Numbered from the stretch's first letter, positions 43,513 through 53,657 are shown. The stretch is DNA of 64,000 nt from Paenibacillus sp. OV219 (GCF_900110075.1 NZ_FOCJ01000003.1:124001-188000), one strand, 5' to 3'. The notes: generated from the sequence alone by a model not told the origin. A program made the numbers and translations.

Positions 43513-44127
43513 ATGGCGGAAGTGGATAGCCGCACGGCGGGAGTCTATGAGTGCAAAGCATGGAACGAGCAGGACGGCTGGGCTCCGCATGAGTGGGCCC
43601 AGCTTGCGGATACGGTTAGCGGCGAAGCGCCTGCGGAGCGGACTCGCGTGCGGTGTGGCTGGACGAATGAAGCGCTGCTGATTCAATTTCTTTGCGTAGA
43701 CACGCATATCGTATCGGATTATACACAGAAGGACGAGCCGCTGTACAACCAGGATGTCGTGGAAGTATTTATTGATGAGCGGGGTATCGGCACCGGCTAT
43801 TTAGAGCTTGAAGTGAGCCCGCGAAATATCGTGTTTGACGCTCGCATCACTAACGTAGATCACCGTGCAGTCGATATTGATCTCAGCTGGAATTTCGATG
43901 GACTGTACACATCGGTCAGTCGGACAGTGGATGAAGAACTGCTGTATGAGATTCGCATTCCAGCTCGTAATTTCGAGACTCGGCTAGAAGAAGGGCTCCG
44001 CTGGAAAGTGAACTTCTACCGCATCGACGAGAGCGTAGACGGTGTGCGCGAATATCAGGCTTGGCAGTCTACGGGAGCGGTGCAGTTCCATATGCCGGGC
44101 AAGTTCGGTACGCTTTTATTTGTGTGA
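43513..44127 (+). CDS. CBM9-like carbohydrate-binding domain protein
   Basis: This 204-residue protein is one beta-sandwich domain of the family 9 carbohydrate-binding type: VRCGWTNEALLIQFLCVDTHI, QDVVEVFIDERGIGTGYLELEVSPRNIVFDARI and EIRIPARNFETRLEEGLRWKVNFYRID. No signal peptide or catalytic domain is visible, so it would be cytoplasmic and free-standing, as many Paenibacillus homologues are. The ligand is unknown. The ATG at 43513 has GGAGAGG in front; the longer frame crosses the MFS terminator. Confidence 0.8.
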   Translation: MAEVDSRTAGVYECKAWNEQDGWAPHEWAQLADTVSGEAPAERTRVRCGWTNEALLIQFLCVDTHIVSDYTQKDEPLYNQDVVEVFIDERGIGTGYLELEVSPRNIVFDARITNVDHRAVDIDLSWNFDGLYTSVSRTVDEELLYEIRIPARNFETRLEEGLRWKVNFYRIDESVDGVREYQAWQSTGAVQFHMPGKFGTLLFV

Positions 44128-44226
44128 GGAGCATAGAGCTTGTGTTCACCTTGAAATTTTGGGACAATACGAACAAAGAATGTGCACCGGGACGACTATG
44201 TTAAGGTGTTGAAAAGAGGATCTATC

Positions 44227-45288
44227 ATGCATAAACCATCCATCTATGGATTGACGTTCGAGCAGCTGACGGCCTGGCTTGCGGAGCGCGGACACAAGAA
44301 GTCGCGTGCGCTTGCGGTCTGGGATTGGCTGTATCGGAAGCGGGTGACGAGCTTCGGCGAGATGACGGATGTGAATCCGATCTGTCTTGCGCTGCTGGCG
44401 GAGCACTTCGATATCCAGACGCTGAGCGAGCATACGAAGCAGGAATCAGCGGACGGCACGATTAAATTTCTGCTGAAGCTGCAAGACGGCAACTTGATCG
44501 AAACGGTATTGATGCGTCACAAGTTCGGCTTGTCCGTCTGTGTGACGACCCAGGTCGGCTGCAATATTGGCTGCAGCTTCTGCGCGAGCGGACTGCTCGC
44601 GAAGAGCCGCGATCTGACGGCGGGCGAGATCGTCGGGCAAATTATGAAGGTGCAGCTGCATCTTGATGCGATGAGCAATGACGAGCGCGTCAGCCATATC
44701 GTGGTGATGGGCATTGGAGAGCCGTTCGACAACTTCGAGAATATGATTGATTTTCTCGATGTGGTTAAGGATCACAAGGGACTCGCGATTGGCGCGCGCC
44801 ATATTACGGTATCGACGAGCGGGCTCGCCAGCAAAATCCGGGAGTTTACCGACCGAAATGTCGGCGTGAACCTCGCCGTATCGCTGCATGCGCCGAACAA
44901 CGAGCTGCGCACCCGCATTATGAAGATCAACCGGGCGATTCCGATTGAGGAACTGATGGGAGCGATCGACTATTACCTCAGCAAGAACAAGCGACGCGTG
45001 ACGTTAGAGTATATCCTGCTGCGGGATGTGAACGATCAGAAGGAGCATGCTCTGGAGCTCGCCGAGCTGATCGGCGATCGTCGCCAGCAGGTCAATGTGA
45101 ACCTGATCCCGTACAATCCGGTCGATGAGCACAGCCAATACCAGCGCAGCGAGCAGGACTCGATCCGCGACTTCTACGACATATTGAAGAAGCAGGACGT
45201 CAGCGTCAGCGTACGCCTTGAGCACGGAACTGACATTGACGCTGCTTGCGGGCAGCTGCGGAGTAAGCAAATAAAAGCTTCGGTATAA
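44227..45288 (+). CDS. RlmN-type radical SAM 23S rRNA methyltransferase
   Basis: This 353-residue enzyme has the radical SAM cluster motif C-x3-C-x2-C as Cys112, Cys116 and Cys119 ([12 protein letters not shown]), then [30 protein letters not shown] and the C-terminal methyl-carrying Cys341 in [11 protein letters not shown]. RlmN adds a C2 methyl to A2503 of 23S rRNA. The middle of the protein follows RlmN, not Cfr. It is outside the usual rlmN-prpC-prkC cluster of Bacillales, so it may be a paralogue. AGAGGA lies seven bases before ATG. Confidence 0.88.
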   Translation: MHKPSIYGLTFEQLTAWLAERGHKKSRALAVWDWLYRKRVTSFGEMTDVNPICLALLAEHFDIQTLSEHTKQESADGTIKFLLKLQDGNLIETVLMRHKFGLSVCVTTQVGCNIGCSFCASGLLAKSRDLTAGEIVGQIMKVQLHLDAMSNDERVSHIVVMGIGEPFDNFENMIDFLDVVKDHKGLAIGARHITVSTSGLASKIREFTDRNVGVNLAVSLHAPNNELRTRIMKINRAIPIEELMGAIDYYLSKNKRRVTLEYILLRDVNDQKEHALELAELIGDRRQQVNVNLIPYNPVDEHSQYQRSEQDSIRDFYDILKKQDVSVSVRLEHGTDIDAACGQLRSKQIKASV

Positions 45289-45432
45289 AAGTGAATCAAT
45301 GGGTCAGGTGGAATCAGCCGCTGCACGAGCGGATTATTGTTCCGATCGCTGCGCTTCTGCACAACGATTCCGCCCTCTCCGCTATTGATTCTGCTTCCCT
45401 TTATTACATTCATACCTATGCCAGGCAGAAGA

Positions 45433-45473
45433 GCACATCCGAGATGACACTACCTCGGATGCGCTTTTTTTTT
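45433..45473 (+). terminator. terminator after the RlmN-type gene
   Basis: CATCCGAG (45436-45443) pairs with CTCGGATG (45454-45461), then CGC and nine T. The stretch 45289-45432 between gene and hairpin shows nothing recognisable. Confidence 0.88.
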
Positions 45474-45551
45474 ATTGTAACAAGACCGCAAGGATTGTCA
45501 GGTGCCGCACGAGGCGCCGCTCTACAATGAGGATAAGAGGAGGTGATCCGA

Positions 45552-46376
45552 TTGAAGGAAGAGCAGCGGTACGCGGGCATTATACGCGTAGCCGAATTCA
45601 TCGAACGGCACTTGCAGGAGGAGCTTCATCTGGAGGAGCTGGCGCGGCTGACGGGATACTCGCCGTTTCATTTTCACCGGCTATTCTGCGCCTGCACGGG
45701 AGAGACGTTGTCCCAGTATATCCGTGAGCGGCGGCTCGCTTATGCGGCACAACGGCTGAGAAGCACGGATGAATCTGGGACGCGAATTGGGTTCGATATT
45801 GGCTATGGCAGCCATGAGTCCTTCATCCGCTCGTTCGAGAAGCGATTCGGTGAGCCTCCCCAATTATTCCGAAGGAGAGCGTGTACGATGAGAGAAGCGA
45901 AGATTGAAGTGCTTCAAGCTGCGCATGTTGCGGGAGTCGTGTGCCAGACGGATACGTCGAAGGACCGTCATATTGCAGGGGCATGGAAGACGATCAGCGA
46001 GCTGTGACCGCAAATTACGGGTAAAGTGCGCGAAGAGCACTGTTACGGGCTTGAGCTCTATGAGCCGCAAGCAGGTGCGCGAAGCGGGCAGTTCACGTAC
46101 ATGGCAGGTGTGCAAGTATCCGATCTGTCTGCCTTGCCTCAAGGGGTATCCGGCTATACGATTCCGGGAGGCAGGTACGCCGTGTTCACGCATGTTGGTT
46201 CCACCGAGCTGCTTGGCGAGACGTTCGGCTATATTTATGGAGAGTGGCTCCCAGCGTCCGGCGAAACGCTGCGAGAGATGAACGGTACCCATAGCTTCGA
46301 CCTTGAGTTCTACGGTCCCCGCTTTCAAGAGGGGCGAGCGGACTCGGAGCTCCAAATTTACGTGCCGCTCAATTAA
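45552..46376 (+). pseudogene. AraC-GyrI regulator interrupted by an in-frame TGA
   Basis: The first part (TTG 45552, GAGGAGG eight bases upstream) is an AraC-type DNA-binding domain with LHLEELARLTGYSPFHFHRLF and IGFDIGYGSHESFIRSFEKRF. A GyrI/SoxS-effector-like domain follows, beginning EAKIEVLQAAHVAGVVC. At 46005-46007 an in-frame TGA cuts it after AWKTISEL; the same frame then continues without shift as PQITGKVREEHCYGLELY to the stop at 46374-46376, ending with IPGGRYAVFTHVG and LQIYVPLN. A single-base nonsense change, probably TGG to TGA, explains this. Readthrough or a functional AraC-only product are alternatives. Confidence 0.85.
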
Positions 46377-46412
46377 TCAGCTGAAGCGCGATCTGCCCTG
46401 AGCAGATCGTAT

Positions 46413-46452
46413 TCCCCTCACGGTCAACACTGTTGATCGGAGGGGATTTTTT
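46413..46452 (+). terminator. terminator after the AraC-GyrI gene
   Basis: TCCCCT (46413-46418) pairs with AGGGGA (46441-46446) around an inner GTCAAC/GTTGAT stem, followed by six T. Confidence 0.82.
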
Positions 46453-46595
46453 AATATCGGGAGGGGAGGAATAAGACGCAAAGCGTGCAGGGTAAGCTCT
46501 TATAGGGGTAACGATTTCTGTCAACAATGAAAAAGTTAGGCGAGTGCGACCAAATCGGTTAAAATAGAAGAATCAACAGGAACGGGGCTGGATCG

Positions 46596-47072
46596 ATGGC
46601 GAAGGAAGAAATGATTTTGACCAAGGATGGTTATGATAAACTGCAGGAGGAGCTCGACGACCTCAAATACGTGAAGCGCAAGGAGTTGGCGGCGCGTATT
46701 AAGCTGGCAATCAGCTATGGCGACTTGAAAGAGAATAGCGAGTATCATTCCGCGAAGAATGACCAGTCGTTCATGGAGACTCGCATTATTATTTTGGAGA
46801 AAATGCTCGCAACGGCGCGCGTTGTGGAAGCTGATCCGAACATGGACACGGTACAGATAGGTTCAACGGTCATTCTGCACGATGTTGAGTTCGACGAGAA
46901 GATTGAGTATCAAATCGTCGCGCCGGCTGAAGCTAACGTGGCGGAGAACAGTATTTCATACGAAAGCCCGCTTGGCAAAGAGCTGCTGGGCAAAAAGATC
47001 GGGGTCTCCATCAACGTCAACGCACCGATGGGTGTCATTGTATACAAGCTACTCGAGATCAAGGCGTTCTAA
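46596..47072 (+). CDS. greA: GreA-family transcription elongation factor
   Basis: This 158-residue protein has the N-terminal coiled coil with acidic tip (ILTKDGYDKLQEELDDL, YGDLKENSEYHSAKNDQ) and the C-terminal FKBP-like domain (ISYESPLGKELLGKKIGVSINVNAPMG). GreA enters the RNA polymerase secondary channel and rescues backtracked complexes by RNA cleavage. Length is standard. Whether it is the only GreA or a paralogue cannot be told here. It is monocistronic between two terminators. Confidence 0.94.
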   Translation: MAKEEMILTKDGYDKLQEELDDLKYVKRKELAARIKLAISYGDLKENSEYHSAKNDQSFMETRIIILEKMLATARVVEADPNMDTVQIGSTVILHDVEFDEKIEYQIVAPAEANVAENSISYESPLGKELLGKKIGVSINVNAPMGVIVYKLLEIKAF

Positions 47073-47087
47073 TACGGTTTATACAAT

Positions 47088-47135
47088 AAGGCAGGCATTT
47101 ACGTTCCAGACAGGGAGCGGGATGCCTGTCTTTTT
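47088..47135 (+). terminator. terminator after greA
   Basis: AAGGCAGGCAT (47088-47098) pairs with ATGCCTGTCTT (47122-47132), one G-T pair, with five T at the end. Confidence 0.8.
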
Positions 47136-47253
47136 CTATGTACGCATCCAGGCACTTGCTGCTCCGTGGCATTCGTACGAGTGCCAATCCCGCATGCAAA
47201 GAAGAGGCGATGGCCTTCCGTGTCAAGCGTACAGGCCGCCGCTATAAGCAGTG

Positions 47254-47262
47254 CATAGAATA
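47254..47262 (+). promoter_or_regulatory. possible sigma-K -10 element
   Basis: CATAGAATA fits the late-sporulation sigma-K -10 pattern CATAnnnTA and lies 36 bases before the coat protein start. The -35 is not convincing. Confidence 0.3.
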
Positions 47263-47297
47263 TGGTGTACTCCACAAGAGGAAGGAGTGATTCCTTA

Positions 47298-47618
47298 GTG
47301 AATTACCACCAAGCATTAGCAGGCGCAGGAATGGGTCCTAGCAACAACGTAGCTGGCGCTATGTCAGGCGGCGAATTCTGTCCGGACTGCCCTACACAAA
47401 CGATGTATGATCCGCCGGTCACGATGTACGAAGATGTCTATCATCCACAGCTGGTCAATGTCGTTCATGCGGTCAATGTTGTGAAGCAACATCACTGCTG
47501 CCCTGTTTACAATCACTGTTACACGTACTCCGAGCAGGATGTTATGGCTAGAGGCAAAGCTCGAGTATCGAGCGTCAAACGCGCTAAGAAATCCGTCAAG
47601 AAACGTTCTAAAAAATAG
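47298..47618 (+). CDS. CotD-family inner spore coat protein
   Basis: This 106-residue protein starts at GTG with AAGGAG ten bases upstream. It has CPDCPTQTMYDPP, VYHPQLVNVVHAVNVVKQHHCCPVYNHCYTYS and a basic tail KRAKKSVKKRSKK. The His/Cys-rich centre with HP, VN and HHCCP motifs is that of CotD, an inner coat protein made in the mother cell. It shows the organism sporulates. Cysteines may cross-link in the coat. Confidence 0.83.
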   Translation: MNYHQALAGAGMGPSNNVAGAMSGGEFCPDCPTQTMYDPPVTMYEDVYHPQLVNVVHAVNVVKQHHCCPVYNHCYTYSEQDVMARGKARVSSVKRAKKSVKKRSKK

Positions 47619-47705
47619 TTCAGCATATGCGATAGCACGCCAAGTAGCTCGTAAGGCGACTCCCTTCGCAGGGGGCTCGTCTCACGGGTTATTTGTGCGT
47701 GTGCG

Positions 47706-48932
47706 TTATCGACCAAGGAGTAAATGAGCCATTTCCAGAGCTGCCGTCGTTTCGCCCATAAGGCGGTAATAGTGGAACAGCTGCTTCTCTGACTGTTCGA
47801 TTAAGAATACATAGCCGAATTTCCGGTACAACGGCAGCGCTTCATCGCGAAGATAGGCGTGGTACTGGGTCTCATCCTTGCGGATCTTATAGAGCAGCAG
47901 GTTGAACAGCAAAATATAGAGGTCCTCTTTCATCGACACCGCTGTTGCCAGACCCTCTTGCGCGAGCTGTTCTAGCTGTTCTGCTGGGAGCAACTCGCCG
48001 TCGTAGCAGCTCTTCAGATAGCCTTCCAGCGATAGCAGGTAAGGGCCTGTCCGGGGATCTTTCAGCTCCATTGACTGTTTGTATAACTGGCTTGCTCGGT
48101 CATACTGTTCGCGCCTATACAGCTCGTACGCCAAATTATGCATGACCCGTGCTTTGCGGTCCGGTGCGCCGCACATGTCACTGCTTTGTATCAAATTCTC
48201 GAAGCGGGCGATTACTTCGTCGAATTCATAGCCGGGGTCGTCCTTCACTTGGATGAGCATCAGCATCTCCGCGTCGATGACACGCAAGAAACAGTTGAGC
48301 TCCTTGAAGTAGTTACGAGCTTTCTCCGCATAGAAGTATGCCATGACCTCCGATTTCAGCGTATGATAGGCCATTGCCAGGTGATGATAGAATTCGGGGT
48401 TGTTATATTCTTTCTCATTGATTGATTTCAACACGGTTATGGCATGCAGGTAATGCTGCTGTGCCAAATAATGGATGCCTTGCACATGCTTGAACAGATT
48501 GCTCTCAAAAGCGGGCAGCTGATCCTTCGACTTGGCGATCTTCGCAATCATGCGCTGTGCTTTATCGACTTGATTCATAAATAGCAAATATTTGATCTGC
48601 AGCAGCAGGTAAAGCGTTTGGTAATCGGAAATCGCCAACAGCATCTCTTGCTCCAACTCTTCACGAATGGCTTCAATCTCGGGGCGGATTTGCTTCACGA
48701 TGACATCGTGCCAGTCGTACAGCCTTTTCTTGATTTTATTGAATCGGGACAGTTCCTCCTCCATCGAGATGCCAAGGCGCTCCGAGAGCAAAATAACGAT
48801 CTCCGAAGCGTAGTCCGTAATGCCCCGTTCGATCTTGCTGATATGAGTGTCGGAGCAGATTCCGAGTCCGAGCTGCTCTTGCGTGAGCTCGGCTTTTTCC
48901 CGGTAAAGTTTGATGATCTTGCCTTCATGCAT
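47706..48932 (-). CDS. XRE helix-turn-helix regulator with TPR repeats (RRNPP-like)
   Basis: This 408-residue regulator has an N-terminal XRE domain ([32 protein letters not shown]) and a long alpha-helical part with TPR-like repeats ([54 protein letters not shown]). This layout is that of the peptide-responsive PlcR/NprR/Rgg group, but no signal peptide gene is convincing next to it. AAGGGG lies ten bases before the ATG at 48932. It is convergent with the coat protein gene and divergent from dbpA. Confidence 0.85.
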   Translation of the reverse strand: MHEGKIIKLYREKAELTQEQLGLGICSDTHISKIERGITDYASEIVILLSERLGISMEEELSRFNKIKKRLYDWHDVIVKQIRPEIEAIREELEQEMLLAISDYQTLYLLLQIKYLLFMNQVDKAQRMIAKIAKSKDQLPAFESNLFKHVQGIHYLAQQHYLHAITVLKSINEKEYNNPEFYHHLAMAYHTLKSEVMAYFYAEKARNYFKELNCFLRVIDAEMLMLIQVKDDPGYEFDEVIARFENLIQSSDMCGAPDRKARVMHNLAYELYRREQYDRASQLYKQSMELKDPRTGPYLLSLEGYLKSCYDGELLPAEQLEQLAQEGLATAVSMKEDLYILLFNLLLYKIRKDETQYHAYLRDEALPLYRKFGYVFLIEQSEKQLFHYYRLMGETTAALEMAHLLLGR

Positions 48933-49079
48933 CGGAATGAACCCCTTTTGTCGAAATATCAAACCAATCCCACACTAATCATAATACCTGCACGCGTCAT
49001 GCGCAAAAATTGCTGTAGGCGGCTTCGAACCGCTATACTTGTATCAACTAAAGTGCTAACGGCAAAAAGGAGTTTATAC

Positions 49080-50543
49080 ATGTCATCCAACATCAATCGT
49101 TTTGATACCTATCCGCTAAGCGAGGAAATCGTCCGCGCACTGGATAGTCTCGGCTATACGGAGCCAACGCCTGTGCAGCGTGAGGTGATTCCGCAGGTGC
49201 TCGCGCAGCGGGATCTGACTGTCCGCGCGCAGACGGGGAGCGGCAAGACCGCGGCCTTCGGCATTCCGATCTGCGAGCTTGTTGCTTGGGAGGAAAATAA
49301 GCCGCAGGCGCTTATTTTGACGCCTACACGCGAGCTTGCTGGGCAGATCAAAGAAGATATCATCAATATCGGCCGGTTCAAGCGGATAAAAGCGGTAGCG
49401 ATCTATGGTAAGCAGCCGTTCGCTCAGCAGAAGCTCGAGCTGAAGCAGAAGGTGCATGTCATCGCGGGCACGCCAGGGCGGGTGCTCGATCATATTCAGC
49501 GCGGCACGTTGCAGGTGGATAAGCTGCGCTATCTCGTCATCGACGAAGCCGATGAGATGCTAAGCCGTGGTTTTATCGAGCAGGTGGAGGCCATATTGGA
49601 GCAGCTGCCTAAGGATAGGCTGACGCTGCTGTTCTCCGCTACGATGCCGTCGGGTGTGGAGCAGCTCTGCCACAAGCATATGAAGAGCCCCGTCGATATC
49701 GAGATCGAGGCAGTAGGAGGTGTGACGGTGGAACGGATTACGCATACACTCTATACCGTGCAGGAGCAGGAGCAGGAGAAGCTGGAGCTGCTGCGGGCGG
49801 TCACGGTTACGCGAAATCCGGATAGCTGTATCATCTTCTGCCGCATGCAGGAGACGGTCGATCAAGTGGCGCGGCAGTTGAAGCGCTGGGGCTACCCGTG
49901 CGACAAGCTGCATGGGGGCATGGAGCAGGATGACCGATTCAGCGTCATGCACGCATTCCGTAGGCGGGAGTTCCGCTACTTGGTGGCAACGGATCTGGCC
50001 GCGCGAGGTATTGATATTGAGAACATTACGCATGTCATCAACTATGACTTGCCGATGGATAAAGAGAATTTCGTGCACCGCATCGGCCGGACCGGCCGTG
50101 CCGGCATGAGCGGCGAAGCGATCACGTTCGCTGTTCAGCCGGGCGAGGAGCGGTATCTCGAGGAGATCGAGCGCTATATCGGCTTTGCGCTGCCGCGTGC
50201 TGAGATGCCAACTGCGGAGGAGCAGGCTGTGGCGCAGCGGGCTTTCGAGGCGAAGCTGAGTAAGGAAGAAGCGCCGCGTGTGGATCGGAGGGACTTGCTT
50301 AGCCAAGATATTACGAAGCTGTATTTTGGCGGCGGGAAGAAGAAGAAGCTGCGGGCGGTCGACTTCGTCGGGACGATTGCGAGGCTTGAAGGTGTTACCG
50401 CCGACGATATCGGCATTATCACGATTGAAGATAGCGCCACATTCATCGACATTCTGAACGGCAAAGGGCAGCTTGTGCTACGGGCGATGAAGCAGACGAC
50501 GATCAAGGGCAAGCTGCTCAAGGTGCATGTGGCGAATAAGTAG
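49080..50543 (+). CDS. dbpA: DEAD-box RNA helicase DbpA (YxiN type)
   Basis: This 487-residue helicase has all core motifs: [54 protein letters not shown] and [10 protein letters not shown]. The end ([24 protein letters not shown], then DIGIITI, LNGKG and [12 protein letters not shown]) is the RNA-binding domain that anchors DbpA/YxiN to hairpin 92 of 23S rRNA for 50S assembly. It closely follows B. subtilis YxiN from memory. AAGGAG precedes ATG at 49080. Its 3' end overlaps the convergent reductase gene by 26 bases. Confidence 0.95.
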   Translation: MSSNINRFDTYPLSEEIVRALDSLGYTEPTPVQREVIPQVLAQRDLTVRAQTGSGKTAAFGIPICELVAWEENKPQALILTPTRELAGQIKEDIINIGRFKRIKAVAIYGKQPFAQQKLELKQKVHVIAGTPGRVLDHIQRGTLQVDKLRYLVIDEADEMLSRGFIEQVEAILEQLPKDRLTLLFSATMPSGVEQLCHKHMKSPVDIEIEAVGGVTVERITHTLYTVQEQEQEKLELLRAVTVTRNPDSCIIFCRMQETVDQVARQLKRWGYPCDKLHGGMEQDDRFSVMHAFRRREFRYLVATDLAARGIDIENITHVINYDLPMDKENFVHRIGRTGRAGMSGEAITFAVQPGEERYLEEIERYIGFALPRAEMPTAEEQAVAQRAFEAKLSKEEAPRVDRRDLLSQDITKLYFGGGKKKKLRAVDFVGTIARLEGVTADDIGIITIEDSATFIDILNGKGQLVLRAMKQTTIKGKLLKVHVANK

Positions 50544-51498
50544 GAATGACTGTTTGCGGATCGAGTAGCAGCTTGTGAATCCAGATCGCCGCCTGCGCGC
50601 CTTCGCCCATGGCGATAGACACCTGCTCGGCGTGAACGGCGACGTCACCTGCCGCCCATACGCCGGGCACACTTGTCATTTTGCTGCGCGGATCGGTCCA
50701 GATGTGACCGTTCTCGTGCAGGCTCGCCCCGAGCTGGCGGGCCAGCTGAGAGCGTACCTCATTGCCGCCGTAGGCGAGGAAGGCGCGCTCAGCTTCGACG
50801 ACGGTGCCGTCCGCGAGCTGCACGCCTTGGAACTCGCCGGTTCTCGTGTCGGCGGTTACGGCGTTGACGGTCGCCTGGACGCGGCGGATTCCGGCGGCTT
50901 CAAGCTGCTCGCGCAGGCGGGCGTGGAGCTCAGGTGCCACATCGCCATCGGCATCGCCTTGGTCGATGTAGACGAGCTTGTCGGTCCACGCGCGCAGTGT
51001 GAGCGCCATTTTCGCGCCGACATCGCCTGCTCCCAGCACGACTGTGCGGCGGTCTTTCACTTCGTAGCCGTCGCAGTCCGGGCAGACGTAGACGGTCAGC
51101 CCGAGGCAGGGGCGCAGACCGGGATAGTCCGTGAACCGGTCCATGACGCCAGTGGCAATCAGTAACGTCCGCGCGGTGTACGTGGTGGCACTGCTGCTGC
51201 TTGTATCGCCGCTGCCGCGAAGCAAGAAGTGTCCGTCCGCTGTGCGAGTCGCTTCTATAATCGTATCGTGGATGACGTCGATGCCGTATGCTGCCAGCTG
51301 CCGCATCCCGGCTTCGCGCAGCTCCATCCCGGACACGCCGTCTGGATAGCCGAGCAGATTGCGGTAGCTGCGGCATATCGCAGACCGGCCGTCGCCCGCG
51401 TCGATGACGAGCACGTGATGCGCTGCATAGCGCCCGAGTTGAATAGCTGCCTGCAGCCCGGCAATGCCGCCGCCGATAATGATGCAGTCTATAATCAT
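50518..51498 (-). CDS. thioredoxin-reductase-like FAD oxidoreductase
   Basis: This 326-residue enzyme has the FAD loop [20 protein letters not shown], the NAD(P)H loop [22 protein letters not shown] near the end and a redox pair Cys-Pro-Asp-Cys in VYVCPDCDG where thioredoxin reductase has CATC. It should pass electrons from a pyridine nucleotide to a disulfide; the altered pair means the partner may not be thioredoxin. AAAGGAG lies before the ATG at 51498. It overlaps dbpA tail to tail. Confidence 0.92.
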   Translation of the reverse strand: MIIDCIIIGGGIAGLQAAIQLGRYAAHHVLVIDAGDGRSAICRSYRNLLGYPDGVSGMELREAGMRQLAAYGIDVIHDTIIEATRTADGHFLLRGSGDTSSSSATTYTARTLLIATGVMDRFTDYPGLRPCLGLTVYVCPDCDGYEVKDRRTVVLGAGDVGAKMALTLRAWTDKLVYIDQGDADGDVAPELHARLREQLEAAGIRRVQATVNAVTADTRTGEFQGVQLADGTVVEAERAFLAYGGNEVRSQLARQLGASLHENGHIWTDPRSKMTSVPGVWAAGDVAVHAEQVSIAMGEGAQAAIWIHKLLLDPQTVIPTYSPHAP

Positions 51499-51555
51499 GA
51501 AGGATCTCCTTTGAAGTGGAAGTCGAGTGTAAGAGTCGGCATTATTATTTTCCAT

Positions 51556-51773
51556 AGTGGTGGGTATCAGTCTCCTAAACGGAGAATTGAGCGAAACAGT
51601 GTACCCCACTAACCTACAACAGCGGAACTTGGACTCTAACAAACTCCAGACGTCTTATTTAGCGGAAGTGGCTTTTTTCTGGAATGTAACGAACTCCAGA
51701 CATGCTATTTCGATGAAATGAGCCTCTTTTGGCTGCAAAAGTTGCGAATAACGATGCTGGAGTTCGTTACATT
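51556..51773. repeat. intergenic repeat region with 50-base units and a long inverted repeat (array B)
   Basis: An inverted repeat AGTGGTGGGT / TACCCCACT (51556-51565, 51602-51610) is followed by two 50-base units (51611-51660, 51661-51710) that share ACTCCAGAC and TATTT. AATGTAACGAACTCCAG (51683-51699) recurs as a perfect 17-base inverted copy at 51757-51773, giving a 91-base imperfect hairpin. No gene is seen in the 469-base gap 51499-51967. Confidence 0.7.
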
Positions 51774-51967
51774 TTTTGAGAGTTACTTTTGGACAAATAA
51801 AGTGGTTACGGTTCGTTAGCGGGGAGCGGTAGTCGGCGTCAGTGTTCGGCAAGCAATAAGAGGTAATCAGTGGCAGCCGTGGTCGAGATATAAAAGCACG
51901 TAACTAGAGGATCCCCAGGGATCTACATAGGTTTCAAGTTCAAATGAAAGAGGAGGTATCAATCATC

Positions 51968-52807
51968 ATGATCAAGCTGCAAGACGGGCCGCTCACCCTA
52001 TTCGAGAGTGCGCTGTATAAGACGATGTCCGCTGTCGTGGAGACCGACGATGCGGTCATCATTGTGGACCCGTGCTGGTTACCGCATGAGGTGGAGGAAA
52101 TTCGGCAGTATGCGGATGGACTCGCAGGAGTGAAGCCGAAATATGTGCTGTTCACCCACTCCGATTACGATCACATCATCGGATATGGAGCTTTCCCGGA
52201 TGCGGTGGTCATTGCCTCCGCTGCCTTGGCGGACAAGCCGGAGGCTGACAAAGAGGCGATTCTTGAGCAGATTCGCGACTTCGAGCACTCGTACTATTTG
52301 GAGCGGGACTATGAGATTGACTACCCAATCGTCACGCACCGCGCGGAAGCAGATGGTCAAGTGTTGGACTTGGGTGACGAAGGCAGCGATGGAACGCGCC
52401 TGACGTTCTACCTCTCGCCGGGGCACAATGAAGATGGCATATACACCGTCATTGAGCCGCTTGGGCTGCTTTTCGCCGGCGATTACTGGTCGGATCTCGA
52501 GTTCCCTTACATCTACTTCAGCAGCATCGAGTACGAGACGAGCATCAGCAAATTGGATATGATACTGGCGAAGCACGCCATTACCCGTCTAATCCCGGGT
52601 CACGGCAACTCTACCACCGAACAGACAGAGATGAAACGCCGCCAACAGGCCGATTTTGCTTACATTGCAGCGATGCGCGAAGCGATCCAAGCGGGCGACC
52701 AGGCCACAATCGACAGGCTGATTGAGGGTTGCAAATTCCCTCGCAATATGAGCAAATTCCACCGCGGCAACCAGACGCTGTTCGAGCGTGAGTTGAAGGA
52801 CAAGTGA
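51968..52807 (+). CDS. MBL-fold metallo-hydrolase
   Basis: This 279-residue metallo-beta-lactamase-fold protein has the metal motif FTHSDYDHIIG, then YLSPGHNEDG, LLFAGDYWSD and RLIPGHGNST. Such enzymes bind two metals and hydrolyse thioesters, lactones or phosphoesters; the substrate is unknown. The ATG at 51968 is chosen with GAGGAGG upstream; an in-frame ATG at 51944 lies ahead of that site. Confidence 0.9.
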   Translation: MIKLQDGPLTLFESALYKTMSAVVETDDAVIIVDPCWLPHEVEEIRQYADGLAGVKPKYVLFTHSDYDHIIGYGAFPDAVVIASAALADKPEADKEAILEQIRDFEHSYYLERDYEIDYPIVTHRAEADGQVLDLGDEGSDGTRLTFYLSPGHNEDGIYTVIEPLGLLFAGDYWSDLEFPYIYFSSIEYETSISKLDMILAKHAITRLIPGHGNSTTEQTEMKRRQQADFAYIAAMREAIQAGDQATIDRLIEGCKFPRNMSKFHRGNQTLFERELKDK

Positions 52808-52827
52808 TTGCTGTCATTAGGTCGTAC

Positions 52828-52866
52828 AAAGAGTCTTGTCGTGATACGCGGCAAGACTCTTTATAT
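52828..52866 (+). terminator. terminator after the MBL gene
   Basis: AAAGAGTCTTG (52828-52838) pairs perfectly with CAAGACTCTTT (52852-52862), followed by an AT-rich tail. Confidence 0.75.
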
Positions 52867-53015
52867 TTCTCATGTGCCCACTGTCGGCGGTTGGCTTGAA
52901 AGTTTCGCGGACGGCGAGCTTTTTACGAAACAAGACATTACAGTTAATCCTGCCTTCACAGACTGCCCGTATAGTAGAGATGTGCAGCACGAATTCGACT
53001 AGAGGGGGCAATAGA

Positions 53016-53657
53016 ATGGGTATTCATACGTACTTCCGATCATTGAACGAGTTGGAGAGGATCATTCGCTGCCCGGGCAAATTCAAGTTTGAAGAGCATA
53101 GCGTTGCCTCACATTCCTGGAAGGTTGTCCAATACGCGAAGACGTTTGCGGATATTGAAGAGAAAAACGGAGCAATCATTAACTGGAAGAAGCTATATGA
53201 GATTACGAGCAGCCACGATTATGGCGAAATCTTCATTGGGGATATCAAGACGCCGGTGAAGCACGCCTCGCCGCAGCTTCGCCTGTTAATTCAGCAGGTG
53301 GAGGAAGGGATGGTTCACAAATTTATTGAGGAGCATATCCCGGCTGAATACAAGCAGATCTTTCACAATCAGCTGCGCGAGGGCAAGGATGGCTCTATGG
53401 AAGGCTTAATTCTTGAAGCAGCTGACAAAATGGATCAGGTATACGAGGCGTTCGCCGAGCTGCAGCGAGGTAACACGGAGAAAGAGTTCGTAAAGATGTA
53501 CCGTGATGCGCTTATCAAAATCAAACATATAAAGCTGCACTGTGTCGAATATTTCTTGAACAGCATACTTCCGGATATGATCAATGATGACATTACGTCG
53601 ACCATTGATATTAAGCGAATTACCGAAGAGGCGTTGGCGCATGACACAGATGCCTAA
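53016..53657 (+). CDS. HD-domain hydrolase (YfbR-like)
   Basis: This 213-residue protein has the HD-domain metal ligands in order: His in FEEHSVASHSWKV, His-Asp in SSHDYGEIFIGDI, and a later Asp in EAADKMDQVYEAF. The layout matches YfbR-type 5'-deoxynucleotidases, which trim dNMPs. The ATG at 53016 has GAGGGGG upstream; upstream in-frame codons read through the preceding intergenic region and are not used. Confidence 0.87.
   Translation: MGIHTYFRSLNELERIIRCPGKFKFEEHSVASHSWKVVQYAKTFADIEEKNGAIINWKKLYEITSSHDYGEIFIGDIKTPVKHASPQLRLLIQQVEEGMVHKFIEEHIPAEYKQIFHNQLREGKDGSMEGLILEAADKMDQVYEAFAELQRGNTEKEFVKMYRDALIKIKHIKLHCVEYFLNSILPDMINDDITSTIDIKRITEEALAHDTDA

Noticed and set aside
44227..45288. Cfr-type C8 methylase
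   Set aside because: Middle motifs ([20 protein letters not shown]) follow RlmN, whereas Cfr reads differently at these places; the CxxxCxxC motif alone cannot decide.
47519..47716. Small minus-strand ORF overlapping the end of the XRE-TPR gene as a Phr-like signal peptide gene
   Set aside because: The product lacks a signal sequence and typical Phr C-terminus, and the ORF is antisense to the coat gene.
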